DNA of 64,000 nucleotides from Sphingomonas sp. M1-B02. GTDB taxonomy: Bacteria > Pseudomonadota > Alphaproteobacteria > Sphingomonadales > Sphingomonadaceae. Location: NCBI RefSeq assembly GCF_026167525.1, contig NZ_CP110679.1, forward strand, positions 186,001-250,000, given 5' to 3'. The notes under the pieces are model-generated. The model saw nothing but the letters and a program-made list of their open reading frames with translations, was not told the DNA's origin and ran no database searches. Position 1 is the stretch's first letter. Each line of letters starts with the position of its first letter. Both the position numbers and the translations under genes were made by a program. Below are positions 20,099 through 28,443 of this stretch, in pieces.

Positions 20099-21418
20099 CT
20101 AGCAGGTCGGCGGGGTGAAGCCGATCAATCCATCGGCCTCAAGGGTCGCTGCGAGGTCGAACAGCGGCGCTTCGCCACCGGGCTTGCCGACGAGCTGGAG
20201 GCCGAGCGGGAGCTTGCCCGGGCGGCGCAGCGGTGCTGCGATCACGGGGAGGCCGATGAAGCTCAGCGGCTGGGCGAACCGGCCGAGATGTGCGCGCGCG
20301 GGCAGGCGGGCGCCTGCGACGTGGATCATCGGGTCGTCGATAGGCGGGGCGACTTCGCCTGTCGCGGGCGCGATCAGCACGTCATGCTGTTCGAACAGCC
20401 GGGCTGCCTGGGCGCGGAACCAGGCGCGGAAGCGTTCGGCGGCGAGGTAGGCCGAGGCCGGAAGCAGGGCGCCGGCGATCAGCCGGTCGCGGGTGGCGGG
20501 ATCGAACGCGAGCGCGCGGCGGCGCAGTTCGGGGAGATGGCGGGTGCCGCCCTCCACTGCTGTCATCAGGAAGGCGGCCGAGCGGGCGCGGGCGACTTCG
20601 GGGAGCTCGACCGTGCGAATGCCGCCCAGGTGCGTGCCGATTGCATCGATCGCGTCGAGCAATTCGGCGTCGACATCGTCCGAGAACCAGCCGCCGAGAT
20701 GGGCGATGCGGATGGGCGCTCGGCTGCGGACCGCGCTTCCGCCAAGCACCTCCCAGCTCAGCCGGAGATCGGCGACCGATGTCGCAAAGGGGCCGATATC
20801 GTCGAAACTGTCGACGAAGGGGAAGACCCCTCCCATCGGCAACGCGCCATGGCTCGGCTTGAGGCCGTATATCCCACAGAGGGCCGCAGGGACCCGGATC
20901 GAGCCGTTGGTGTCGCTGCCGAGCGTCAGGGGAAGCATCCCCGCCGCCACCGCCGCTGCCGAGCCGCCCGAGGATCCGCCGGCTAGCCGATTCGAGCCGT
21001 GCGGGTTGCGGGTGGTGCCGTAGGCGGCGTTGATCGTGGCGAAGCCATAAGCGAACTCGTCCATGTTGAGCGTCGCGACGAGGATGGAACCCGCCGCCTT
21101 GAGCCGGGTCACGGCTTCGGCATCGCGCGTGGCGGGCGGGGCATCGCGGCGCATCGCGGCACCAGCTGTGGTGGGCAGGCCCTGGACGTCGAACAGGTCC
21201 TTCACCCCGAAGGGCACGCCGGCGAGAGGGCCGGGGTCTTCGCCGCGGGCGACCTTTGCGTCCACCGCTTCGGCCTGCGCCACGGCGGAGTCGGTCAGGA
21301 CCAGCGTTGCGGCGTTGAGGGTCGGATTGTCGCGCGCGATGTGGGCCAGCGATTCGCGGACGATTTCGACGGCCGAGCGGCGGCCGGTGCGGACGTCTTG
21401 GGCGATATCGGCAATCAT
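20099..21418 (-). CDS. atzE: AtzE/HpxY family amidohydrolase (amidase signature)
   Basis: Amidase-signature hydrolase of 439 aa. The Ser-cisSer-Lys triad is visible as Lys73 (GVPFGVKDLFD), Ser149 (RLAGGSSGGSAAA) and Ser173 (GSDTNGSIRVPAA). AtzE-type enzymes form a complex with a small AtzG partner and hydrolyse biuret- or carboxybiuret-like amides; HpxY is the oxalurate-pathway homologue. The upstream small gene encodes just such a partner and overlaps by 4 nt (ATGA). I chose ATG 21418 (MIADIAQDVRTGRRSA), since earlier frame residues are shadow of the partner gene. Probable substrate here is oxalurate, by context. Confidence 0.88.
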   Translation of the reverse strand: MIADIAQDVRTGRRSAVEIVRESLAHIARDNPTLNAATLVLTDSAVAQAEAVDAKVARGEDPGPLAGVPFGVKDLFDVQGLPTTAGAAMRRDAPPATRDAEAVTRLKAAGSILVATLNMDEFAYGFATINAAYGTTRNPHGSNRLAGGSSGGSAAAVAAGMLPLTLGSDTNGSIRVPAALCGIYGLKPSHGALPMGGVFPFVDSFDDIGPFATSVADLRLSWEVLGGSAVRSRAPIRIAHLGGWFSDDVDAELLDAIDAIGTHLGGIRTVELPEVARARSAAFLMTAVEGGTRHLPELRRRALAFDPATRDRLIAGALLPASAYLAAERFRAWFRAQAARLFEQHDVLIAPATGEVAPPIDDPMIHVAGARLPARAHLGRFAQPLSFIGLPVIAAPLRRPGKLPLGLQLVGKPGGEAPLFDLAATLEADGLIGFTPPTC

Positions 21419-21582
21419 GACGCGTGGTCGGCGTCGATCGCGAAGCTCCGGATCGCGCGCGAACGTTCGATCAGGTCCGTCAGCGCCGCCGTGACGCCAG
21501 CGGCGCATTCGGGAGGAATTTCGAGGTCGATCAGGCGCGCGATGGCGTTGGCGGCCTCGGTGATCGGTTCATCGCTGGTCAT
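21415..21582 (-). CDS. atzG: AtzG/HpxX-like small subunit (DUF4089), first gene of the purine operon
   Basis: A 55-aa protein, MTSDEPITEAANAIARL at the start and ending RSFAIDADHAS. The pattern of a short helical protein with IDLEIPPECAAGVTAAL matches the DUF4089 family, whose members (AtzG, HpxX) bind and stabilise the AtzE amidase, similar to GatC with GatA. Its stop overlaps the atzE start. It lies 49 nt after the stop of the efflux outer-membrane gene, with no clear promoter in that gap, so the operon may be read partly from upstream or from a promoter inside the preceding gene. Confidence 0.85.
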   Translation of the reverse strand: MTSDEPITEAANAIARLIDLEIPPECAAGVTAALTDLIERSRAIRSFAIDADHAS

Positions 21583-21631
21583 CGGGTAAGTAGAGCGATG
21601 TCCGGCAGCAAAAGCTAGTTGATCCCGTTCT

Positions 21632-23053
21632 TCAGTTTGCGGGCGGCGCTTGTGCTTCCCAGCCGCCGCCCAGCGCGAGGAACAAGGTGATCGTCAGGTC
21701 CGAAAACTGCGCGCGCGACTGGGCGAGCAACGCTTCCGATGCCGCGAGCGAGCGTTCCGCATCGAGCACGATCTGGAAGGTTTCGGCACCTGCCTGATAA
21801 CGCAGTCGGGCGATGCGGGCGGCCTCGGCGCTGGCGTCGCGGGCACGCAGCAGCGTGGCGACTCGGCTGCCCTCGGCAGTGTAGCGCGTCAGCGCGGTTT
21901 CGGTCTCCTGCAGCGCGCCGAGCCAGGCGCCGTCGAACTGGGCCAGCGCGGCCTCGGTCGCTGCTTCGGCCTGCGCGATGCGCGCGCGGGCGAGGCCTGT
22001 GTTGGGGAAAGTCCAGGAGATCAGCGGCCCAAGCCCGAAGCGGAAGCCCGAATTGGAGAAGAGATCGCCGATCGAAGTCGCGGTGGAGCCGATCGATCCG
22101 CCGAGGCTGATGCTGGGATAGAGATCGGCGGTGGCCACGCCGATCCGCGCGGTGGCGGCGGCAAGGCGCCGTTCGGCGGCGCGCACGTCGGGGCGGCGCG
22201 CGAGCAGAGTCGTGCCTTCGCCGACCGGGATCGGCGACGTCGTGGTGGGGGGCGTGGTGCAGGCGGCGACTTCGGCCGGGAATTCCGCGGGCGGGCGTCC
22301 GGTGAGCACTGCCAGGCGGAAGAGGGCGGCGCGGCGGGTGGCCTCGAGCGTCGGAATGTCGGCGCGGGTCTGTTCGAGCAGGGCCGAGGCGCGGCTGGTG
22401 TCGAGCGCTGTGCCGCGACCGCCTTCGAACAGGCGGCGGGTGAGATCGAACGTCTCTTCCTGAACGCGCAGGCTTTCGCGCGCGACGTTCAACTGGTTGC
22501 CGGTGCTGCAGGCCTCTGCATAGGCGCGGATCGTCTCGGCGACCACCGTGATGCGGGTGAGGTCATAGGTTGCCGCCACCGCATCGACGTCGGCACGGCT
22601 CGCCTCGATGGCGCGGGCGATGCGGCCGAACAGGTCGATCTGATAGCCCACGTCGAGCCCGGCGTCATAGGTTTCACCGCGGTACAGCGGGCCGCTTTGG
22701 CCGAAGCCGGCGCCCGACTGCTGGCCGTAATTGCCGCTCGCCGAAAGGTTTGTGGTGGGAAGGCGGGCGTTGCGCGATTCGCGCAGAACCGCTCGCGCCT
22801 GGCGCAGATTCGCCGCGGCGACGCGCAGATCGGTGTTCGCCGCGACCGCGTCCGCAACCAACCGATCGAGGATCGGCGCATTGAACAGCTTCCACCACTC
22901 GGCCGGCGGCGGGGCGGGGACGAAGGCGGGGTCGTTCGCGCCGACGAAGGGCGTCTGCGCGGGCTGACGCGCGGCGGGCGAGGCATAGTCCGGGCCGACC
23001 ATGCAGCCGGAAAGGGCTAGTCCGGCAAGAGTGGCGATAGCGCGCTTCATCAT
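21632..23053 (-). CDS. Outer-membrane factor lipoprotein of RND efflux system (NodT/OprM family)
   Basis: TolC-like outer-membrane channel lipoprotein, 473 aa. Lipobox ALSGC near residue 17 is followed by MVGPDYASP, the usual start of the mature NodT-family protein. Two OEP repeats follow with long amphipathic helices (AAANLRQARAVLRESR and the related SLAASEALLAQSRAQFSDL, each under 20 residues). GRPPAEFPAEV sits between the repeats. Its start overlaps the RND pump stop by 4 nt, so all three pump parts are one operon. Met2 could be the real start. Confidence 0.95.
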   Translation of the reverse strand: MMKRAIATLAGLALSGCMVGPDYASPAARQPAQTPFVGANDPAFVPAPPPAEWWKLFNAPILDRLVADAVAANTDLRVAAANLRQARAVLRESRNARLPTTNLSASGNYGQQSGAGFGQSGPLYRGETYDAGLDVGYQIDLFGRIARAIEASRADVDAVAATYDLTRITVVAETIRAYAEACSTGNQLNVARESLRVQEETFDLTRRLFEGGRGTALDTSRASALLEQTRADIPTLEATRRAALFRLAVLTGRPPAEFPAEVAACTTPPTTTSPIPVGEGTTLLARRPDVRAAERRLAAATARIGVATADLYPSISLGGSIGSTATSIGDLFSNSGFRFGLGPLISWTFPNTGLARARIAQAEAATEAALAQFDGAWLGALQETETALTRYTAEGSRVATLLRARDASAEAARIARLRYQAGAETFQIVLDAERSLAASEALLAQSRAQFSDLTITLFLALGGGWEAQAPPAN

Positions 23054-26000
23054 GCGTCTCCCACCACGATCGGGTGTGCGGTTTCTGGCGGGTGTGCGGT
23101 TTCGGGGGGATGCTCGCGCTCGCGCTTCTTCGCGCCGATGCCGCGCATCAGCACATAGAAGATAGGCGTGAAGATCAGCCCGAACACCGTCACGCCGAGC
23201 ATGCCGAAGCTGACCGCGGTGCCGAGCGACTGCCGCATTTCCTGTCCAGGTCCCGAGGCAATGGCCAGCGGGATCACGCCGAAGATGAAGGCGAAGCTGG
23301 TCATCAGGATCGGGCGCAGGCGCGATCGTGCGGCATGCACGGCCGCATCGAAGCGGTTCATGCCCTGCTCCTCACCCTGCTTGGCGAACTCGACGATCAG
23401 GATCGCATTCTTGGCGGCAAGCGCGATCAGCACGACGAGGCCGACCTGGGTGAGGATATTATTGTCCATCCCTCGCAGATTGACGCCGATCAGCGCCGCA
23501 AGAATGCACATCGGCACGATCAGGATCACCGCGAGCGGCAGCGTTAGCGCCTCATATTGCGCAGCGAGCACCAGGAACACGAACACGACCGCCAGCACGA
23601 AAATCAGCGCCGAGCTGCTGCCCGCCTGCTTCTGCTGATAAGCGAGCCCGGTCCATTCGTAGCTATAGCCCTGCGGCAGCGTCTTGGCCGCGAGTTGCTC
23701 CATTGCGGCCAGCGCATCGCCCGAAGACACGCCCGGGGCGGCTGCACCCTGAAGCTCGACCGCGGGAAGCAGGTTGTAGCGGACCACGCGCGAGGGCGCG
23801 GTGTCCCGAACGAAGGTGGCGACCGAGGCGAGCGGCACCATCTGGCCGCTGCTCGAGCGAACCTGGAGCCGTCCGAGATCCGCAAGATCGTCGCGTGCTG
23901 CCGGCTCGGCCTGCGCGGTCACCCGGAAGGTGCGGCCGAACAGGTTGAAGTCGTTGACATAGGTCGAGCCGATATAAGTGCTCACCGCCGCGAACACCGC
24001 GTTTGGCTCAACGCCGAGCAATTGCGCGCGATCACGATCGACTTCCGCCCGGATCCGCGGAGTGCCGGTGTTGAACAGCGAAAAGACCTGGGTGACCTTG
24101 GCCTCCTGCATCGCCGCGCCCATCATGGCGCCGGTGACGCCTTCGAGGCCGCGATAGCCGGCATTCGCCGAGCGATCCTGCAGCATCATCACGAAGCCCG
24201 AGCCGTTGCCCAGGCCCTGGACCGCGGGCGGGGAGATCATGAAGATGTTCGCGCCTTCGATCGCGCCGCCGATCGCGCCGGTGAGTTGCCCGGCAAGCGC
24301 AGTTGCAGTGGCCTCCTTGCCGCGATCGGACCAGTCCGAAAGCTTGAGGAACATCACACCGGCATTGGAGGCCTGCGAGAAGCTGGAGCCGTCGAGCCCC
24401 GCAAACGAGGCGCCGCCAACCACGCTCTTGGTCTTGCTGGCGATGTCCCAGGCGCGGTTCATCACTTCGCTGGTGCGATCGAGCGAGGCACCCGGCGGAA
24501 GCTGGACGACGCCGATCAGGAAGCCCTGATCCTGCTCGGGAATGAAGCCGGTGGGCGTCGCGGTGAGCCGCCAGCCGGTGAGCGCGAGCAGCACCGCATA
24601 GAGGATCATCATGATCAGCCCCATGCGGATCACCCGCGCCGTGAAGCGGCCATAGCGATCCGACAGCCATTCGAACCCGCGGTTGAACTTGTCCGCGCCG
24701 ACCCGGACCGGACGGAGGAAGCGGGGGCCGTCATCGACGCTCTTTTCCTGGTGCGGCTTGAGCAGCAGGGCGGCCATCGCGGGCGACAGCGTCAGAGATA
24801 CGATCAGCGAGATGACCGAGGCAGCGGCGATCGCGACGGCGAACTGCTGGTAGAAGATGCCCGGAATGCCGGGTACCAGGGCCGTCGGAACGAACACCGA
24901 TACAAGCACCAGCCCGATCGCAATCAGCGCGCCGGAGACTTCCTTCATCGTCCGGTGCGCAGCCTCGCGCGGCGAGAGGCCCTCGCTGATATGCTTCTCG
25001 ACCGCCTCGACCACGACGATCGCGTCGTCGACGACGATGCCAACCGCGAGGACGAGCGCGAAGAGCGAGAGCGAATTGATCGAGTAGCCGAGCGCCAGCT
25101 GCACCGCGAAGGTGCCGACCAGCGCGATCGGAATCGCGATGATCGGGATTACCGCCGCGCGCCAGGTCTGGAGGAAGATCAGCACGACAAGGACGACGAG
25201 CACGACCGCTTCGAGCAAGGTGTGCTGCACCGCCTCGACCGAGGCGCCGACATATTCGGTGGGATTGTAGGGGATCGAATATTGGATGCCGGCCGGCAGC
25301 TCGCGCTCAATCAGCTTCATCTCGTCGAGCACGCCTTGCGCGGCGGTCAGCGAGTTGGCGCCGGGCTGTTGGACGATCGCGAGGGCGATGCCCGGCTTGC
25401 CGTCGAAGGCGCCGCGAATGGCATAGTCCTGGCTGCCCAGCTCGACTCGGGCGACGTCGCGAAGCCGGGTGATCGAGCCGCTTGCCGGATCGCTCTTGAT
25501 CGTGATGTCGGAGAATTGCTCGACGCTGGTGAGCCGCCCCTGCACGTCGACCGGCACCTCGAACGAAGGATTTGCGGTGCCCGAAGGGGTCTGTCCCAGC
25601 GCGCCGCCGGCGACCTGGACGTTCTGCGTGCGCAGCGCGGCGACGATCTCGCTGGCCGTGAGGTTGCGCGCGGCGGCGCGATCGGGATCGATCCACACGC
25701 GCATCGCATAATTGCCGCCGCCGAAGACCATGACGCTACCGACGCCTTCGAGGCGAAGCAGTCGATCGCGAACCGAGGTGTTGGCGTAATTGCCGATATA
25801 ATCGGTATCGAGGCTGCCGTCCGCCGAGGTGAGCGCGACGATGAGAAGGAAGCCGGATTCCTGCTTGTTGACGGTAACGCCGACCTGACGAACCTCTTCG
25901 GGCAGGCGCGGCTCGGCCAGCGCGACTCGGTTCTGGACGAGCACCTGCGCGGCGTCGAGATCGGTGCCGGGTGCGAAGGTGACGGTGATCTGCGCGGCGC

Positions 26001-26259
26001 TCTGGCTCGAGGACGAGCTCATATAGAGCATGTTCTCGACGCCGTTGATTTCCTGCTCCAGCGGTGCGGCGACCGTCTCGGCGATCGTCTCGGCCGACGC
26101 GCCCGGATAGGCGGCGGTGATAGCGATCGTCGGCGGGGCGATTTCCGGATATTGCGACAGCGGCAGCAGCGGATAGGCGAAGGCGCCAATCAGCGTGATG
26201 AAGACCGCGATCACGCCCGCGAAAATCGGACGCTCGATGAAGAAGCTGGAGATGTTCAT
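23050..26259 (-). CDS. RND efflux pump permease, HAE1 family (AcrB/MexB-like)
   Basis: Inner-membrane proton-driven drug exporter of 1069 aa. It begins MNISSFFIERPIFAGVIAVF, has 12 membrane helices and two large periplasmic loops. The proton-relay Asp pair is visible in GIVVDDAIVVVEAVEKH in TM4. QDQGFLIGVVQLPPGAS and the C-terminal RLRPILMTSFAFIFGVIPL are family hallmarks. The C-terminus carries a duplicated HPPETAHPPETAHP tail. The adaptor gene is 10 nt upstream and the outer-membrane factor overlaps downstream. Substrate range cannot be read; hydrophobic drugs or solvents are usual for the family. Confidence 0.97.
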   Translation of the reverse strand: MNISSFFIERPIFAGVIAVFITLIGAFAYPLLPLSQYPEIAPPTIAITAAYPGASAETIAETVAAPLEQEINGVENMLYMSSSSSQSAAQITVTFAPGTDLDAAQVLVQNRVALAEPRLPEEVRQVGVTVNKQESGFLLIVALTSADGSLDTDYIGNYANTSVRDRLLRLEGVGSVMVFGGGNYAMRVWIDPDRAAARNLTASEIVAALRTQNVQVAGGALGQTPSGTANPSFEVPVDVQGRLTSVEQFSDITIKSDPASGSITRLRDVARVELGSQDYAIRGAFDGKPGIALAIVQQPGANSLTAAQGVLDEMKLIERELPAGIQYSIPYNPTEYVGASVEAVQHTLLEAVVLVVLVVLIFLQTWRAAVIPIIAIPIALVGTFAVQLALGYSINSLSLFALVLAVGIVVDDAIVVVEAVEKHISEGLSPREAAHRTMKEVSGALIAIGLVLVSVFVPTALVPGIPGIFYQQFAVAIAAASVISLIVSLTLSPAMAALLLKPHQEKSVDDGPRFLRPVRVGADKFNRGFEWLSDRYGRFTARVIRMGLIMMILYAVLLALTGWRLTATPTGFIPEQDQGFLIGVVQLPPGASLDRTSEVMNRAWDIASKTKSVVGGASFAGLDGSSFSQASNAGVMFLKLSDWSDRGKEATATALAGQLTGAIGGAIEGANIFMISPPAVQGLGNGSGFVMMLQDRSANAGYRGLEGVTGAMMGAAMQEAKVTQVFSLFNTGTPRIRAEVDRDRAQLLGVEPNAVFAAVSTYIGSTYVNDFNLFGRTFRVTAQAEPAARDDLADLGRLQVRSSSGQMVPLASVATFVRDTAPSRVVRYNLLPAVELQGAAAPGVSSGDALAAMEQLAAKTLPQGYSYEWTGLAYQQKQAGSSSALIFVLAVVFVFLVLAAQYEALTLPLAVILIVPMCILAALIGVNLRGMDNNILTQVGLVVLIALAAKNAILIVEFAKQGEEQGMNRFDAAVHAARSRLRPILMTSFAFIFGVIPLAIASGPGQEMRQSLGTAVSFGMLGVTVFGLIFTPIFYVLMRGIGAKKREREHPPETAHPPETAHPIVVGDA

Positions 26260-26268
26260 GGCTCTAGC

Positions 26269-27462
26269 TCAGTTGCCGGCCGGGCGTGCGGTCGAGGCGG
26301 GCGCCGCCGCACTGGTCGGCGGACCCGCGGGCGCCGCGGGCGCAGCGGTGATCTTGCCGTTCTGGGGCGTCACCTTCTGACCCGGGCGAGCGCGCTGGAT
26401 GCCGTTGATGATGACGCGGTCCTCGCGAGTGATGCCGCTGCGTACGACGCGCAGATTACCGAGCAGCGGGCCGGTCTGCACCGGCCGTGCGACCACGGTT
26501 CCGCTCTTGTCGACGACATAGACGACCTGGCGCGCGGCATCGGCGATGATCGCGGTGTCGGGCACGAGCAGGGCGGGGTAGGGGTTCGAAGCCTCGAGCC
26601 GCAGATTGCCGAACATGCCGGGTTTCAGGAAGCCACTGGCATTGGGGACGACCGCGCGGGCGCGGATCGTGCCGGCGCCGGCATCGATGACATTGTCGAT
26701 GAAATCGAGCGTTCCGTCGTGCGAATAGGCTTGCTCGTCGGCCAGCTTGATCCGAACCGGCGTGCCGATCTGGGTGCCTTCGCCCTGCCGCTGATATTTG
26801 AGCAGCAGCGCTTCCGAGCCGTTGAAGCTGAAGTGGAGCGGGCTGACCGAGACGATCGTCGTCAGTACGGTCTGATCGGCGGCGACCGAATTGCCGACGT
26901 CGACGCGCCGTTCCGAGATGCGGCCGCTGATCGGCGCGGTCACGCGGGTGAAGCCGAGATCGAGCCGGCGGGCACGGACGTTGGCCTGCGCGGCGGCGAC
27001 CTGGGCCTGGCCCGAGCGCAGCGCGGCCTGGCGCGCTTCGACTTCCTCGGTGCTGGCGGCGCGCGACGCGGCAAGCGTCTGCGAACGGGCGAGTTCGGTG
27101 CGGGCGTTGGCGAGCGTGGCCTGCGCCTGCGCAGCCTGGGCGACTGCCTGGGCGACCGCGGCTTCTGCGGGACGCGGGTCGACGGTGAAGAGAAGCTGGC
27201 CCTTCTTCACCATCTGGCCGTCGCGAAAATGGATGCCGAGCAGATAGCCGGAGGCGCGCGGGCGAACTTCGACGCTCTGGATCGCCTCGAAGCGCCCGAC
27301 GAATTCGTCCCAATCGACGACATTCTGGACGAGCGGGGTCGCAACCGTGACCGGTGGATTGCCCTGGGGCGGAGGTGATTCGGCCTGTCCACCGCAACCC
27401 GAGAGTGCGAGTGGCACGGCGAATAGGGCCGCAACAAGCTTCTGTCTTTGCTTCGAAATCAT
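26269..27462 (-). CDS. RND efflux periplasmic adaptor (membrane fusion protein), lipoprotein
   Basis: Adaptor of 397 aa that bridges the pump and the outer-membrane channel. Lipobox LALSGCGG near residue 22 indicates a lipoprotein anchored to the inner membrane. The biotinyl-lipoyl halves (VRPRASGYLLGIHFRDGQMV and LGFTRVTAPISGRIS) flank an Ala/Gln-rich alpha-hairpin. DTAIIADAARQVVYVVD belongs to the beta-barrel part, and the C-terminus is an Ala/Pro-rich tail. It is the first gene of the efflux operon, about 140 nt from a palindromic operator and divergent from a TetR gene. Confidence 0.96.
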   Translation of the reverse strand: MISKQRQKLVAALFAVPLALSGCGGQAESPPPQGNPPVTVATPLVQNVVDWDEFVGRFEAIQSVEVRPRASGYLLGIHFRDGQMVKKGQLLFTVDPRPAEAAVAQAVAQAAQAQATLANARTELARSQTLAASRAASTEEVEARQAALRSGQAQVAAAQANVRARRLDLGFTRVTAPISGRISERRVDVGNSVAADQTVLTTIVSVSPLHFSFNGSEALLLKYQRQGEGTQIGTPVRIKLADEQAYSHDGTLDFIDNVIDAGAGTIRARAVVPNASGFLKPGMFGNLRLEASNPYPALLVPDTAIIADAARQVVYVVDKSGTVVARPVQTGPLLGNLRVVRSGITREDRVIINGIQRARPGQKVTPQNGKITAAPAAPAGPPTSAAAPASTARPAGN

Positions 27463-27564
27463 ATCAGCGTCCCTGGTCCGGAGCCTGGCCGGTATCCTCC
27501 CCAGAGCCGCCTCTGCGGGGCGATCTTCCGTTCGGCGCGTTGGCTAGGCCCGGTCGCGACGTCT

Positions 27565-27603
27565 GTCAACGGCTGTAGACTTTATAAGTCAACGGACGTT
27601 GAC
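27565..27603. promoter_or_regulatory. Probable TetR operator between the efflux operon and its regulator gene
   Basis: GTCAACGGACGTTGAC at 27588-27603 is an inverted repeat with perfect 7-bp arms and a 2-bp centre. A further half-site GTCAACGG lies at 27565-27572, 23 bp away. A TATAA-like element sits between them and TTGAC is read on the minus strand from the palindrome, so bound regulator would cover the promoter region. It lies 33 nt before the tetR start. Confidence 0.65.
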
Positions 27604-27635
27604 CAAGCGCCTTCAACGTGTAGGGAGGGCGCGCA

Positions 27636-28241
27636 ATGCCGCCACCGATGCCCGACAGTCCAAGACTCCGAAACGCCGCCGCCACGCGCCAGGCGATGCT
27701 GATCGCGGCACGCCGGCATTTCGCGCGGGAAAGCTATGAAAATGTCGGCCTGCGCGAGATTGCGGGCGATGCGGGCGTCGATCCGTCGCTGGTCAGCCGA
27801 TATTTCGGCGGCAAGGAGCAATTGTTTCGCGAGGCATTGCGAGGCGACAAGAAGCCGATGCTCGAGGGTGTCGATCGCGTGGGGCTGGCGGATCATCTCG
27901 CGTCGATGCTGCTCGAGGACATCGGCGCAGATGGCGAGGACCCGTCGGCCCATGTCGATCGGTTGCTGATCTTGCTGCGATCCTCTTCGTCCCCGATGGC
28001 ATCCGAGATCGTCCGCGAGGCGATCCACGAAGATGTGCTCGAACCGATGGCGAATCTTCTGGAGGGCGAGGATGCCGAAATGCGTGCAAGCCTGTCGCTC
28101 GCGGTATTGATGGGCAGCGGCATCCTTCGCAGCGCGATGGGCGTGGACCCCATGTGCCACGGAAATAACGCGAAATTGCGCGAACGCCTGATCGCGCTGT
28201 TTTCTGTCGCGTTGGGCGGAGCTGTGCTGCCCCCGGGCTGA
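27636..28241 (+). CDS. TetR/AcrR family transcriptional regulator of the efflux pump
   Basis: Probable local repressor, 201 aa. The N-terminal HTH shows RQAMLIAARRHFARESYEN, then GLREIAGDAGVDPSLVSRYFGGKEQL as recognition helix region (motif GVDPSLVSRYFGGKEQLF). The C-terminal ligand-binding half is helical and variable. It is divergent from the adaptor-pump-channel operon, with a palindromic operator between them, so repression of the pump with release by a pump substrate is the natural model. The ligand is unknown. Confidence 0.93.
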   Translation: MPPPMPDSPRLRNAAATRQAMLIAARRHFARESYENVGLREIAGDAGVDPSLVSRYFGGKEQLFREALRGDKKPMLEGVDRVGLADHLASMLLEDIGADGEDPSAHVDRLLILLRSSSSPMASEIVREAIHEDVLEPMANLLEGEDAEMRASLSLAVLMGSGILRSAMGVDPMCHGNNAKLRERLIALFSVALGGAVLPPG

Positions 28242-28443
28242 CATAAGCGAGCCCGCGCCCCGCCGCGTCGCGGCACTTCCGTCACATATTCGTCATTCAA
28301 TTGTCGTGCGGCTGTCTCCGAACTCTCGCGGACGAGTCACGCAAGCTCCGTAGCGCACCCCTCGAGATCGGCAGGGGGAACCGAGTCGATCCCGTCACAA
28401 CTCGCTCATGCGCAAACCGGCATTCCGCCGGAACGGAGACTTT

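Noticed and set aside
21583..21631. Promoter for the purine operon in the gap before atzG
   Set aside because: I could not find a convincing -35/-10 pair in these 49 nt; the best TTGCTG-like element has a wrong spacing.
23557..27378. Open plus-strand frame of more than 1200 codons opposite the RND pump and adaptor genes
   Set aside because: The translation is Arg/Gly/Asp-rich low-complexity sequence without any domain. It is the usual antisense shadow in high-GC DNA, and the minus-strand genes are certain.
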